Shown here: positions 7,046 through 14,351 of the stretch, in pieces
How the letters are laid out: the number at the start of each line of letters is the position of its first letter
How positions within the stretch are numbered: the stretch's first letter is position 1
Assembly (NCBI GenBank): GCA_910586605.1
Contig: CAJUJR010000027.1
Location: forward strand, 1-31,657
Direction of reading: 5' to 3'
DNA: 31,657 nucleotides
Source: an uncultured Lachnospiraceae bacterium
GTDB lineage: Bacteria > Bacillota > Clostridia > Lachnospirales > Lachnospiraceae
Made by a program: the position numbers and the translations under genes
The notes under the pieces: model-generated
Databases searched by the model: none
Told to the model about the DNA's origin: nothing
The model's input: only the letters and a program-made list of their open reading frames with translations

Positions 7046-8149
7046 ATGTCAGGTTCAATATTAGGAAAAAATTTCCAGGTGTCTACATGGGGAGAATCCC
7101 ATGGGAAGGGGATAGGGGTTGTAGTAGACGGCTGTCCGGCAGGGCTTCTTCTTTCGGAAGAGACAATCCAGAAGTACTTGGATAGGAGAAAGCCGGGGCA
7201 GACGCGTTATTCTACCCCAAGGAAGGAGCCGGATTCCGTAGAAATCCTATCTGGCGTATTTGAAGGAAGGACAACTGGTACTCCGGTGTCTATGGTGGTT
7301 TATAATACTTCACAGCGTTCAAAGGATTATTCAGAAATTGCGCAATATTACCGCCCTGGACATGCAGATTATACATTTGACCGGAAATATGGTTTCCGGG
7401 ATTATCGTGGCGGCGGGCGTTCTTCCGGCCGGGAGACGGTTGGCCGTGTGGCGGCAGGGGCAATCGCTTCTGAAGTTTTAAAAGAACTAGGCATAGAGGT
7501 GTTTGCCTATACAAAGGAAATAGGCGGGATTTCTGTTGATGGAAAAAAGGCTTTGCAGGAAAATATTATAAGAAGCCCTCTTTTTATGCCTGATTTAGAA
7601 GCTTCAGAGCAGGCAGAATTGTTATTGGAAAGTAAGATGAAGCAGCAGGATTCTGCGGGCGGAATTATTGAATGTATTGTAAAGGGGCTGCCTGCAGGGG
7701 TCGGGGAGCCGGTATTTGAGAAGCTGGACGCGAACCTTGCAAAGGCAGTAATGTCAATTGGCGCAGTGAAAGGCGTTGAAATCGGGGATGGGTTTGCAGC
7801 GGCAAAAGCTTTTGGCTCAGAAAATAATGATTCGTTTGCATTAGGGGAAGATGGAGGGGTTACAAAGCGTACAAACCATGCCGGGGGGATTCTCGGGGGA
7901 ATCAGCGATGGGAGCGATATTATATTGCGGGCGGCAGTAAAGCCAACCCCGTCTATTGCAAAAGCCCAAAAGACAGTGAATTGCCAGGGGGAAGAGACGG
8001 AAGTTTGTATCCGTGGACGCCATGACCCGGTAATTGTGCCAAGGGCAGTAGTTGTAGTAGAAGCAATGGCGGCTATTACTGTATTGGATATGTTGTTTTC
8101 TTCGATGTCATCAAGCTTGGAAAGGTTAAAAAGATTTTTTGTAAAATAG
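7046..8149 (+). CDS. aroC: Chorismate synthase
   Basis: A 367-residue FMN-dependent enzyme that converts 5-enolpyruvylshikimate-3-phosphate to chorismate, the last shared step of aromatic amino-acid synthesis. The three family signatures are present: GESHGKGIGVVVDGCPAG near residues 16-33, GGGRSSGRETVGRVAAGA near residue 125, and RHDPVIVPRAVVVVEAMA near residue 325. The start ATG is preceded by AATGGAGG. The gene is complete and is followed at once by a strong terminator. No other shikimate gene is in the window. The C-terminus ends in a short basic tail (LERLKRFFVK), which is unremarkable. Confidence 0.97.
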   Translation: MSGSILGKNFQVSTWGESHGKGIGVVVDGCPAGLLLSEETIQKYLDRRKPGQTRYSTPRKEPDSVEILSGVFEGRTTGTPVSMVVYNTSQRSKDYSEIAQYYRPGHADYTFDRKYGFRDYRGGGRSSGRETVGRVAAGAIASEVLKELGIEVFAYTKEIGGISVDGKKALQENIIRSPLFMPDLEASEQAELLLESKMKQQDSAGGIIECIVKGLPAGVGEPVFEKLDANLAKAVMSIGAVKGVEIGDGFAAAKAFGSENNDSFALGEDGGVTKRTNHAGGILGGISDGSDIILRAAVKPTPSIAKAQKTVNCQGEETEVCIRGRHDPVIVPRAVVVVEAMAAITVLDMLFSSMSSSLERLKRFFVK

Positions 8150-8152
8150 TGG

Positions 8153-8192
8153 CAATAGCGTGTTTGGAACTAGGTTTCCGGACACGCTATTG
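8153..8192 (+). terminator. Intrinsic terminator of trpS-aroC
   Basis: An 11-bp perfect stem (8153-8163 with 8182-8192), extended inward by two G-U pairs and four more pairs to a 6-base loop. It starts three bases after the aroC stop and is followed by a T-rich stretch (8193-8206). Confidence 0.8.
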
Positions 8193-8235
8193 TGTTGTTT
8201 CCTTTTAGTTGCAAAAGCATATATTAGGAGGAGAG

Positions 8236-8298
8236 GTGTATAAGACGAAAAGGATGAGAATTGACATTCTTCGCCTATGTTTTTTGTGTTGTCTGTAA
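8236..8298 (+). CDS. Possible 20-residue leader peptide
   Basis: A GTG at 8236 lies just after AGGAGG (8226-8231) and opens a 20-codon frame ending in TAA at 8298. The predicted peptide is basic at the start and ends in LRLCFLCCL with three cysteines. An internal ATG at 8254 is an alternative start. It lies 45 bases before the small CxxC protein gene. The spacer of four bases is short, and nothing else supports translation, so this is tentative. Confidence 0.2.
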   Translation: MYKTKRMRIDILRLCFLCCL

Positions 8299-8343
8299 AA
8301 AGCACACTCTGGAAGAAGTTTTAAAAGACGAAGGGAGATAACG

Positions 8344-8529
8344 ATGCGATATTACAAATATGGAAAAAATAAAATACAACATGAGGTTGAGGCTAATGAG
8401 GAAAGGCAGGAAGGGCTTGAAAGGCGCTTTGGGAAATTGGTTATAGATGAAGACAGTGTCTATGAGATAGATGAAGAATGCCTTCAATGCCATAAAAAGG
8501 AAGCAAAAGGGGAGGGGAAGCTGAAATAG
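8344..8529 (+). CDS. Small hypothetical protein with a C-terminal CxxC
   Basis: A 61-residue, highly charged soluble protein. The N-terminus is MRYYKYGKNKIQHEVEANEE and a CLQC pair sits at residues 49-52, followed by a Lys-rich tail. The start ATG has AAGGGAG eight bases upstream, and a strong terminator follows the stop, so the gene is probably real despite its size. The single CxxC could be a metal or redox site, but one pair is weak evidence. It is flanked by the aroC terminator and a bidirectional terminator and so seems to be transcribed alone. I do not recognise a family. Confidence 0.6.
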   Translation: MRYYKYGKNKIQHEVEANEERQEGLERRFGKLVIDEDSVYEIDEECLQCHKKEAKGEGKLK

Positions 8530-8554
8530 GCTGTTTTTTGCTTTTATTGCAAAG

Positions 8555-8595
8555 AAAAACCGGGGCTGTTCCTTTCCCGAACAGCCCCGGTTTTT
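8555..8595. terminator. Bidirectional intrinsic terminator
   Basis: A 17-bp perfect stem (8555-8571 with 8579-8595) has a GC-rich core CCGGGGCTGTTC, a 7-base loop, an A-run on the left and a T-run on the right. It works in both directions, ending the small CxxC gene on the plus strand and the HCB gene transcript on the minus strand. Confidence 0.92.
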
Positions 8596-8707
8596 TAGCT
8601 CCAGGCTATGCTGGTTGATGTATCATCAGGCATAGCCTGGTTGTTATGGCCTGCTCATACGTCAGGCGGAGCTAGTGGCAAGCTGCCTTATGCAGGAAGC
8701 GACTAGC
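8596..8707. other. Densely self-complementary region, possible structured RNA 3' of the HCB gene
   Basis: Several nested inverted repeats lie here. P1 pairs 8596-8602 with 8668-8674 (7 bp). P2 pairs 8601-8611 with 8630-8640 (11 bp) and is capped by a 5-bp TGATG/CATCA stem with a 3-base loop. P3 pairs 8649-8653 with 8663-8667 (5 bp). P4 pairs 8671-8676 with 8702-8707 (6 bp). P1 and P4 share bases and exclude each other. The region lies between the HCB stop codon and the bidirectional terminator, so it is probably the 3' untranslated part of that transcript. P4 reaches into the last codons. A palindromic repeat element is an alternative. Confidence 0.5.
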
Positions 8708-8930
8708 AAATGCTGAAGCCGCTGTTGCCGCCGCCACAGCAGCAAAGGAGGATAAGAATCCAGATAATGGAACCGCATCCGCCGTCACCGCCGCATCCGC
8801 CAAAGCCGCCAAAACCGCCATTGCCGCCGCCGCAGCAGCTGCAGAGTAAGAGAAGGATAATTATCCAACTGCATCCATTGTTTTCATTGTTGCTGCATCC
8901 GCCGCAGGTAGTTGCTGCTAAATCACTCAT
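8703..8930 (-). CDS. Chorion-like high-cysteine HCB protein
   Basis: A 75-residue Cys- and Gly-rich protein. It starts MSDLAATTCGGCSNNENNGC and then has two similar modules, WIIILLLLCSCCGGGNGGF and IWILILLCCCGGGNSGF, separated by a run of GGFGG and GGCGG repeats. Proteins of this look are annotated in Clostridia as chorion class high-cysteine HCB protein 13; their function is not known to me. Each module has a short hydrophobic stretch that may sit in a membrane. The start is the ATG at 8930, five bases after GGAGG; an ATG at 8942 overlaps that site and is rejected. Many cysteines suggest disulfide packing or metal binding. Confidence 0.75.
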   Translation of the reverse strand: MSDLAATTCGGCSNNENNGCSWIIILLLLCSCCGGGNGGFGGFGGCGGDGGCGSIIWILILLCCCGGGNSGFSIC

Positions 8931-9029
8931 AAAATCCTCCATTCCGCCGTTATTTCCGGCAGGTTATATTTATTTACAGTGATATCATATGCAGGACTGC
9001 TTGGACAGTTTACGCTTTTTTAAAAAAAC

Positions 9030-9058
9030 TTGACAGAATCTTTTTCATTCGTCACAAT
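9030..9058 (+). promoter_or_regulatory. Candidate promoter of the GH3 lipoprotein gene
   Basis: A perfect TTGACA lies at 9030-9035, with CACAAT 17 bp later at 9053-9058. The -10 matches four of six consensus positions. It leaves a leader of about 65 nt. It lies in the 199-base gap between the divergent HCB and GH3 genes. Confidence 0.5.
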
Positions 9059-9129
9059 AATAAGGTGTAAAGGACGCAAAAGCGGCGTTCTTCCAATAAT
9101 TTTTTCTTATCGGCAGAATGGAGGGTTTT

Positions 9130-10488
9130 ATGCAGAAAATCAGATGGATGAAAAAGTTTGGTGCAGTTTGGCTTATTTTGGCTGTTGCAGCCAGTTTTTG
9201 CGGCTGTACGGGCCTTTTGCCAAATTCGGAGACGCAGATAAAAAATTATGAACCAACCTCAGAACTGGAAGAGGAAGAGCAGCAGGAGGAAATTGTTTCT
9301 ATTGAATGGGAAGACGCTTTGGGGCTTGCGGCAGATTATTTAAAGAATATGACGTTGGAGGAAAAGGTTGGGCAGATTTTCGTAGTAAACCTTGAACAGC
9401 TTGACCGCCGGAAGGGGGATTATTATGAATTCCGCAAGTTCACGAAAGCTATGGAGGAGAGTATTGAAAAGTATCATGTGGGCGGCGTAATTTTATTTTC
9501 CAGGAATATTTCCAAAAGGAAACAGACAAAGGCTTTGACGTCAGCCCTTGCTTCGGCGGGGCGGACGCCGTTATTTATTTCTGTTGACGAAGAAGGCGGA
9601 AGGGTATCTAGGATTGCTGCGAATAAAAAGATGAAAACAACGCTTTTCCCGTCGGCTGAGGAAATCGGGAAGACAAAAGACGATGAGTATGCTTATGAGA
9701 TGGGAAAGATGATAGGGGCAGAAATAAAAGAGCTTGGTTTTAATGTAGACTATGCCCCGGTGGCGGATGTGAAGACAAGTGAGCTGAATGAAGAAATCGG
9801 CGACCGTTCCTTTGGGAGTGACCCGGATAAAGTGTCAGAATATGTCAGCGCTTTTATCCAGGGGCTCCATAGGGAAAACATTGGCGCGGCGTTAAAGCAT
9901 TTCCCGGGGCAGGGGGCTTCTGATGGGGATACACATAAAGAAAGCGTGGATATTGACAGCAGCATTGCAAGGCTGCGGAAGACAGATTTTGTCCCTTTTA
10001 AAGCAGGAATCGCAGCAGATGCCGATTTTGTAATGGTTTCCCATATTTCTGTCAGTAAAGTGACAGAAAGTTCTGCTCCGGCAAGCATGTCTGATTTAAT
10101 TATGCAGACAATCTTAAGGGATGAACTTGGGTTTCAGAAAATAATTATAACAGATGCATTTGACATGGCAAGCATTATTGATTTTTATACGCCTGGCGAG
10201 GCAGCGTATAATGCGTTTAAGGCAGGTGTTGACATTATCCTGATGCCGGAGGACTTGGGGGCGGCGTACCAGGAGATTTTGTCAAAGGTACAGGATGGGA
10301 CGCTTGGGCAGGAGCGTTTGGATGATGCAGTGCTGCGTATCCTGGCAGTAAAAATCCAGCGGGGGATTATATCAGCGGAGCAGCTTAAAAGCACGCCCGG
10401 GCCAACAGGAACTGCCGCGCCAGAGGTTACAAAGAAGCCGCATAAAAAGGCGGATGGCGGGAAAGGAAAAAAACAGGAGGAATCCTGA
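9130..10488 (+). CDS. Glycoside hydrolase family 3 lipoprotein, NagZ-like
   Basis: A 452-residue beta-N-acetylhexosaminidase-type enzyme. The N-terminus is a lipoprotein signal, with Lys/Arg, a hydrophobic core and SFCGC where Cys26 is the likely lipidated residue. An acidic Glu-rich linker follows (about residues 40-60). The GH3 barrel has the NagZ loop KHFPGQG at 256-262 and DTH at 267-269, the His-Asp dyad that replaces the usual acid/base, and the nucleophile Asp342 in IITDAFDM. The C-terminus is a Pro/Lys-rich tail. The start is ATG 9130, after GGAGGG; an ATG at 9118 overlaps that site. It probably removes GlcNAc from muropeptides or other glycans outside the membrane. Confidence 0.88.
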   Translation: MQKIRWMKKFGAVWLILAVAASFCGCTGLLPNSETQIKNYEPTSELEEEEQQEEIVSIEWEDALGLAADYLKNMTLEEKVGQIFVVNLEQLDRRKGDYYEFRKFTKAMEESIEKYHVGGVILFSRNISKRKQTKALTSALASAGRTPLFISVDEEGGRVSRIAANKKMKTTLFPSAEEIGKTKDDEYAYEMGKMIGAEIKELGFNVDYAPVADVKTSELNEEIGDRSFGSDPDKVSEYVSAFIQGLHRENIGAALKHFPGQGASDGDTHKESVDIDSSIARLRKTDFVPFKAGIAADADFVMVSHISVSKVTESSAPASMSDLIMQTILRDELGFQKIIITDAFDMASIIDFYTPGEAAYNAFKAGVDIILMPEDLGAAYQEILSKVQDGTLGQERLDDAVLRILAVKIQRGIISAEQLKSTPGPTGTAAPEVTKKPHKKADGGKGKKQEES

Positions 10489-10496
10489 AAGAATAC

Positions 10497-10524
10497 TTGC
10501 GATTTTTATGGAAATTGTTATAAT
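10497..10524 (+). promoter_or_regulatory. Candidate promoter of the pur operon
   Basis: TTGCGA (10497-10502) and a perfect TATAAT (10519-10524) are 16 bp apart, about 50 bases before purC. The -10 lies at the junction of two tandem 15-base repeats (10508-10537). No match to the Bacillus PurBox consensus was seen by eye. Confidence 0.55.
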
Positions 10525-10537
10525 GGAAATTGTGATA
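10508..10537 (+). repeat. Tandem 15-base direct repeat at the pur promoter
   Basis: Two adjacent copies, ATGGAAATTGTTATA (10508-10522) and ATGGAAATTGTGATA (10523-10537), differ at one position. The junction creates the TATAAT -10 element. It could be two sites for an activator or repressor, or a recent slippage duplication. Confidence 0.65.
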
Positions 10538-10576
10538 AAATGTAATTGATTCCGTTTACAGAAATGAGGTAAAATT

Positions 10577-11290
10577 ATGAAGAAGTTAGATATGGTATAT
10601 GAAGGAAAGGCTAAGAAGGTATTTGAAACAGAGAACAAGGATGTGGTTATCGTTGACTATAAAGACGATGCGACAGCATTTAACGGAGAGAAAAAGGGGA
10701 CGATTGTCGGAAAAGGCGTGATTAATAACCGCATGACGAATTATTTGTTCCAGAAGCTTGAAGAAGCGGGGGTTCCGACTCATTATGTAGAGGAGTTAAG
10801 CGACAGGGAGACAGCCGTAAAGAGGGTTAAGATTGTACCATTAGAGGTAATTGTACGTAATGTGGCGGCAGGAAGCTTTTCAAAAAGGCTTGGCATTGAG
10901 GAAGGGTTCCAGCTTCTCTGCCCGACGCTGGAGTTCAGCTATAAAGATGACGCGCTGGGAGATCCGCTGATTAATGATTATTTTGCGATTGCAATTGGCG
11001 CGGCAACCAGGGAAGATATTGATACAATTACAAAATATGCGTTTATGGTAAATGATTATTTAAAGGGATTTTTTGATGAATGCGGCATAGACCTGATAGA
11101 TTTTAAAATAGAATTTGGTAAGACAAGCGATGGAACAATTATCCTGGCAGATGAGATTTCACCGGATACATGCCGTTTTTGGGATAAAAAGACACATGAA
11201 AAGCTTGATAAGGATCGTTTCCGCAGAGATCTTGGCGGCGTAGAAGATGCTTATCAGGAAGTGGCAAAGAGAATTGGGCTGATAAAATAA
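10577..11290 (+). CDS. purC: SAICAR synthase
   Basis: A 237-residue phosphoribosylaminoimidazole-succinocarboxamide synthase. It joins aspartate to CAIR using ATP in de novo purine synthesis. The N-terminus MVYEGKAKKVFET and the motifs VPLEVIVRNVAAGSFSKRLG (near residue 93) and LADEISPDTCRFWD (near 190) are family signatures, and the length is standard for single-domain bacterial PurC. The start ATG has ATGAGG seven bases upstream. It is the first gene of a purC-purF-purB group; 125 bases containing two hairpins separate it from purF. Confidence 0.97.
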   Translation: MKKLDMVYEGKAKKVFETENKDVVIVDYKDDATAFNGEKKGTIVGKGVINNRMTNYLFQKLEEAGVPTHYVEELSDRETAVKRVKIVPLEVIVRNVAAGSFSKRLGIEEGFQLLCPTLEFSYKDDALGDPLINDYFAIAIGAATREDIDTITKYAFMVNDYLKGFFDECGIDLIDFKIEFGKTSDGTIILADEISPDTCRFWDKKTHEKLDKDRFRRDLGGVEDAYQEVAKRIGLIK

Positions 11291-11297
11291 GGTGGTA

Positions 11298-11328
11298 AGG
11301 GACTGTAAATTATTTGCGTACGGTCCCT
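11298..11328 (+). other. Hairpin after purC (first of two)
   Basis: A 10-bp stem AGGGACTGTA/TACGGTCCCT (11298-11307 with 11319-11328, one G-U pair) has an 11-base loop. An A-run follows rather than a T-run, so it is not a terminator. Its 5' arm resembles those of hairpins before purA and after rarA. It stands directly before the terminator-like hairpin at 11330. Confidence 0.6.
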
Positions 11329-11329
11329 A

Positions 11330-11361
11330 AAAAAGGGCAAGCAGTAACGCCTGCCCTTTTT
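11330..11361 (+). terminator. Terminator or attenuator between purC and purF
   Basis: AAAAAGGGCA (11330-11339) pairs with TGCCCTTTTT (11352-11361), a 10-bp stem with a T-run built into the 3' side. It lies 55 bases before the purF start. In an operon this would cut down transcription of purF and purB unless relieved, so it may be a regulated attenuator. No known purine riboswitch aptamer was recognised in front of it. Confidence 0.65.
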
Positions 11362-11415
11362 CGGCAGGACAGAATGGTTAGGCAGGAGATTGCAGGAAAC
11401 GTGATGGAGGCAGAG

Positions 11416-12843
11416 ATGAACAGGGAATCAGAGGATTCAAAGCTTAAAGAAGAATGCGGCGTATTCGGGATGTATGATTTAGATGGGAATGATGTGGCAC
11501 CATCTATTTATTATGGATTATTTTCCCTGCAGCACAGAGGGCAGGAAAGCTGCGGGATTGCAGTCAGCAGGACAGATGGTCCGAAAAGGAATGCGAATAC
11601 CTGTAAGGGGATGGGGCTTGTAGATGAAGTATTTGATTCAGAAAGCCTTGAAAAGATGAAGGGAGATATCGGGGTTGGGCATGTCCGGTATTCTACAGCT
11701 GGGGCAAGCATTGCAGAAAATATACAGCCTTTGGTGTTAAATTATATCAAAGGGACGCTTCTGGTGGCGCACAATGGAAACCTTGTGAATGCGGTAAAGC
11801 TTAGGGAAGAGTTAGAAATGAGCGGTGCAATTTTCCAGACGACAATTGATTCAGAGGTGGTTGCATATCTGGTTGCGAGGGAGCGCTTAAATACAGGTAC
11901 GGCGGAAGATGCTGTAAAAAATGCAATGAAACGGCTTTTAGGGGCATATTCCCTGGTAGTTGCCAGCCCAAGGAAGCTGATTGGGGCTAGGGATCCGCAT
12001 GGTTTCCACCCGCTCTGCATTGGGAAAAGGGATAATGCCTATATCCTAGCTTCCGAGACTTGCGCATTAGATACGATTGGGGCAGCTTTTGTAAGGGATG
12101 TGGAGCCTGGGGAAATTGTTACAATTACTGCAAACGGCATTGAATCGGACAAGAGCATGGCGATTGATAAGCCGGCAAGGTGTATTTTTGAATATATCTA
12201 TTTTGCCAGGCCGGACAGTTATTTTGACGGGGTCTGTGTACACAGCTCCAGGATTACGGCAGGGCGTATCTTAGCACAGACATATCCTGCAGATGCAGAT
12301 ATTGTTGTGGGGGTTCCGGAGTCAGGCAATGCAGCGGCGATGGGATTTGCCCTGGAGTCCGGCATCCCGTATGGGACAGCCTTTGTGAAAAACAGCTATG
12401 TCGGCAGGACGTTCATTAAGCCGAAGCAGTCGGCAAGAGAGTCCAGCGTTATGGTAAAGCTAAATGTGCTAAAGGAAGTAGTAAAAGGGAAAAGGGTCGT
12501 TATGGTGGATGACTCCATTGTGCGTGGAACTACAAGCGCACGCATTGTCAAGATGCTGAAAGATGCAGGGGCGACAGAAGTCCATGTGCGTATTAGTTCC
12601 CCGCCATTCCGTTATCCTTGTTATTTTGGGACAGACGTCCCTTCCAGCAGCCAATTGATTGCTTACAACCATTCTGTAGATGAAATTGCTAAAATAGTAG
12701 GTGCGGATTCTTTAGGTTACCTTGAACTTGACAGGTTAAACGAACTGATTGAGGGAGACTATGGATACTGCCACGCATGTTTTTCTGGGGAATATCCGGT
12801 AGAGCCGCCTAAGGAAGATATCCGGGGAGATTACGAAAAATAG
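11416..12843 (+). CDS. purF: Amidophosphoribosyltransferase
   Basis: A 475-residue glutamine PRPP amidotransferase, the committing step of de novo purine synthesis. I place the start at ATG 11416, five bases after GGAGG. This gives a 13-residue propeptide (MNRESEDSKLKEE) before the catalytic Cys14 in CGVFGMYD, closely like Bacillus PurF. A frame extension back to a TTG at 11314 would run across a terminator hairpin and is rejected. The glutaminase domain has SLQHRGQESCGIAV and the phosphoribosyl domain has VVMVDDSIVRGTTS. Cys in PARCIFEY, RYPCYF and YCHACF match the four ligands of the Bacillus-type [4Fe-4S] cluster, suggesting an oxygen-sensitive enzyme. Confidence 0.96.
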   Translation: MNRESEDSKLKEECGVFGMYDLDGNDVAPSIYYGLFSLQHRGQESCGIAVSRTDGPKRNANTCKGMGLVDEVFDSESLEKMKGDIGVGHVRYSTAGASIAENIQPLVLNYIKGTLLVAHNGNLVNAVKLREELEMSGAIFQTTIDSEVVAYLVARERLNTGTAEDAVKNAMKRLLGAYSLVVASPRKLIGARDPHGFHPLCIGKRDNAYILASETCALDTIGAAFVRDVEPGEIVTITANGIESDKSMAIDKPARCIFEYIYFARPDSYFDGVCVHSSRITAGRILAQTYPADADIVVGVPESGNAAAMGFALESGIPYGTAFVKNSYVGRTFIKPKQSARESSVMVKLNVLKEVVKGKRVVMVDDSIVRGTTSARIVKMLKDAGATEVHVRISSPPFRYPCYFGTDVPSSSQLIAYNHSVDEIAKIVGADSLGYLELDRLNELIEGDYGYCHACFSGEYPVEPPKEDIRGDYEK

Positions 12844-12859
12844 GAGGAAAAAGATTAAA

Positions 12860-14314
12860 ATGAGTAATGACAGGTATACAAGCCCTCTTTCTGAGCGTTA
12901 TGCCAGCAGGGAGATGCAGTACATTTTTTCGCCTGACAAGAAATTTAAAACATGGAGGCGGCTTTGGATTGCATTGGCGGAGGCGGAAAATGAATTGGGG
13001 CTTAAAAATGAGCAGGGCGGCCCGGCTGTTACAAAAGAACAGATTGAGGAACTGAAAAGCCATGCGGAAGATATTAATTATGAAGTGGCAAAAGAGCGGG
13101 AAAAGAAGGTACGCCATGATGTGATGTCGCATGTGTATGCCTATGGGCAGCAGTGCCCAAAAGCAGCAGGGATTATCCATTTAGGGGCGACTTCCTGCTA
13201 TGTGGGAGATAATACGGATGTTATTGTAATGACAGAGGCATTGCAGCTTATCCGTACAAAGCTGATTAATGTGATTGATGAACTTTCAAAGTTTGCTATG
13301 GAATATAGGGAGCTTCCAACACTTGCATTTACCCATTTCCAGCCGGCACAGCCTACAACGGTAGGGAAACGTGCATCGCTTTGGTTACAGGAATTTTTAA
13401 TGGATTTGGAAGATACAGAATATGTCCTTTCTACAATGAAGCTTCTTGGATCAAAGGGAACAACTGGGACACAGGCAAGCTTTATGGAGCTGTTTGACGG
13501 GGAGGAAGAAAAGGTAAAACAGCTTGACAGCCTGATTGCTAAAAAGATGGGGTTTGATTCCTGCTTCCCTGTTTCCGGGCAGACATATTCCCGCAAGTTG
13601 GATACGCGTGTATTAAATGTGCTGGCAGGGATTGCGGCAAGCGCCCATAAATTTTCTAATGATATCCGTCTTTTGCAGCATTTAAAAGAGATTGAGGAGC
13701 CGTTTGAAAAGAACCAGATTGGTTCGTCTGCAATGGCATATAAAAGGAATCCGATGCGCAGTGAAAGGATTGCTTCCCTCTCGCGTTATGTTATGTCGGA
13801 TGTTACAAATGGCATGTTTACTTCAGCGTGTCAGTGGTTTGAACGTACCCTTGATGATTCTGCAAACAAAAGAATCAGCATTCCGGAAGGATTCCTGGCA
13901 ACAGATGGCATTTTGGATTTGTTGTTAAATGTAGTAGATGGCCTTGTTGTTTATGAAAAGGTAATTGAAAAGAGGCTGATGTCTGAACTGCCGTTTATGG
14001 CAACGGAGAATATTATGATGGATGCAGTAAAGGCAGGCGGAAACCGTCAGGAGCTCCATGAGAAAATCCGTACGCTTTCGATGGAGGCTGGTAAGAATGT
14101 GAAAGAGCATGGCAAGGAAAATAATTTATTGGAGCTGATTGCTGCAGACAGCGAATTTCCAATGGGAATTGACGAATTAAACGCTGCAATGGAGCCTGGC
14201 AAATATATTGGACGTGCCGCTTCCCAGGTAAAAGAGTTTGTGGAAGAGGTGGTGCAGCCTGTTTTAGATGCCAACCGGGAAATCCTTGGGATGAAGGCAG
14301 AAATCAATGTATAA
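12860..14314 (+). CDS. purB: Adenylosuccinate lyase
   Basis: A 484-residue member of the fumarase/aspartase superfamily. It removes fumarate from SAICAR and from adenylosuccinate, so it acts twice in purine synthesis. The signature loop GSSAMAYKRNPMRSERI lies near residues 288-304, with the mobile catalytic Ser. GATSCYVGDNTD (near 109) and LAFTHFQPAQPTTVGKR (near 155) are the other two conserved regions. The length and the GATS/KRNPMRSE style match the longer clostridial and animal type rather than the 430-residue Bacillus form. AGGAGG, overlapping the purF stop, lies twelve bases before the ATG, a rather long spacer. It is followed 37 bases later by the HD-GYP gene. Confidence 0.96.
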   Translation: MSNDRYTSPLSERYASREMQYIFSPDKKFKTWRRLWIALAEAENELGLKNEQGGPAVTKEQIEELKSHAEDINYEVAKEREKKVRHDVMSHVYAYGQQCPKAAGIIHLGATSCYVGDNTDVIVMTEALQLIRTKLINVIDELSKFAMEYRELPTLAFTHFQPAQPTTVGKRASLWLQEFLMDLEDTEYVLSTMKLLGSKGTTGTQASFMELFDGEEEKVKQLDSLIAKKMGFDSCFPVSGQTYSRKLDTRVLNVLAGIAASAHKFSNDIRLLQHLKEIEEPFEKNQIGSSAMAYKRNPMRSERIASLSRYVMSDVTNGMFTSACQWFERTLDDSANKRISIPEGFLATDGILDLLLNVVDGLVVYEKVIEKRLMSELPFMATENIMMDAVKAGGNRQELHEKIRTLSMEAGKNVKEHGKENNLLELIAADSEFPMGIDELNAAMEPGKYIGRAASQVKEFVEEVVQPVLDANREILGMKAEINV

Positions 14315-14351
14315 TTAGTCTAACGCAAAAGATTAGCGGGATGGAGGGATT

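Noticed and set aside
8261..8266. TTGACA upstream of the small CxxC gene as a promoter
   Set aside because: No acceptable -10 hexamer is found 15-19 bases downstream.
8710..8982. Proline-rich plus-strand frame opposite the HCB gene
   Set aside because: It is the mirror of the Gly/Cys-rich coding strand (GCC repeats read as Pro). It has no ribosome binding site, and the minus-strand gene has one along with a recognised composition.
11314..11415. N-terminal extension of PurF
   Set aside because: It begins with TTG without a ribosome binding site, crosses a terminator hairpin, and would place the catalytic Cys far from the N-terminus.
12809..13180. Minus-strand frame across the purF-purB junction
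   Set aside because: It runs antisense to two well-identified genes and has no family features or start signal.
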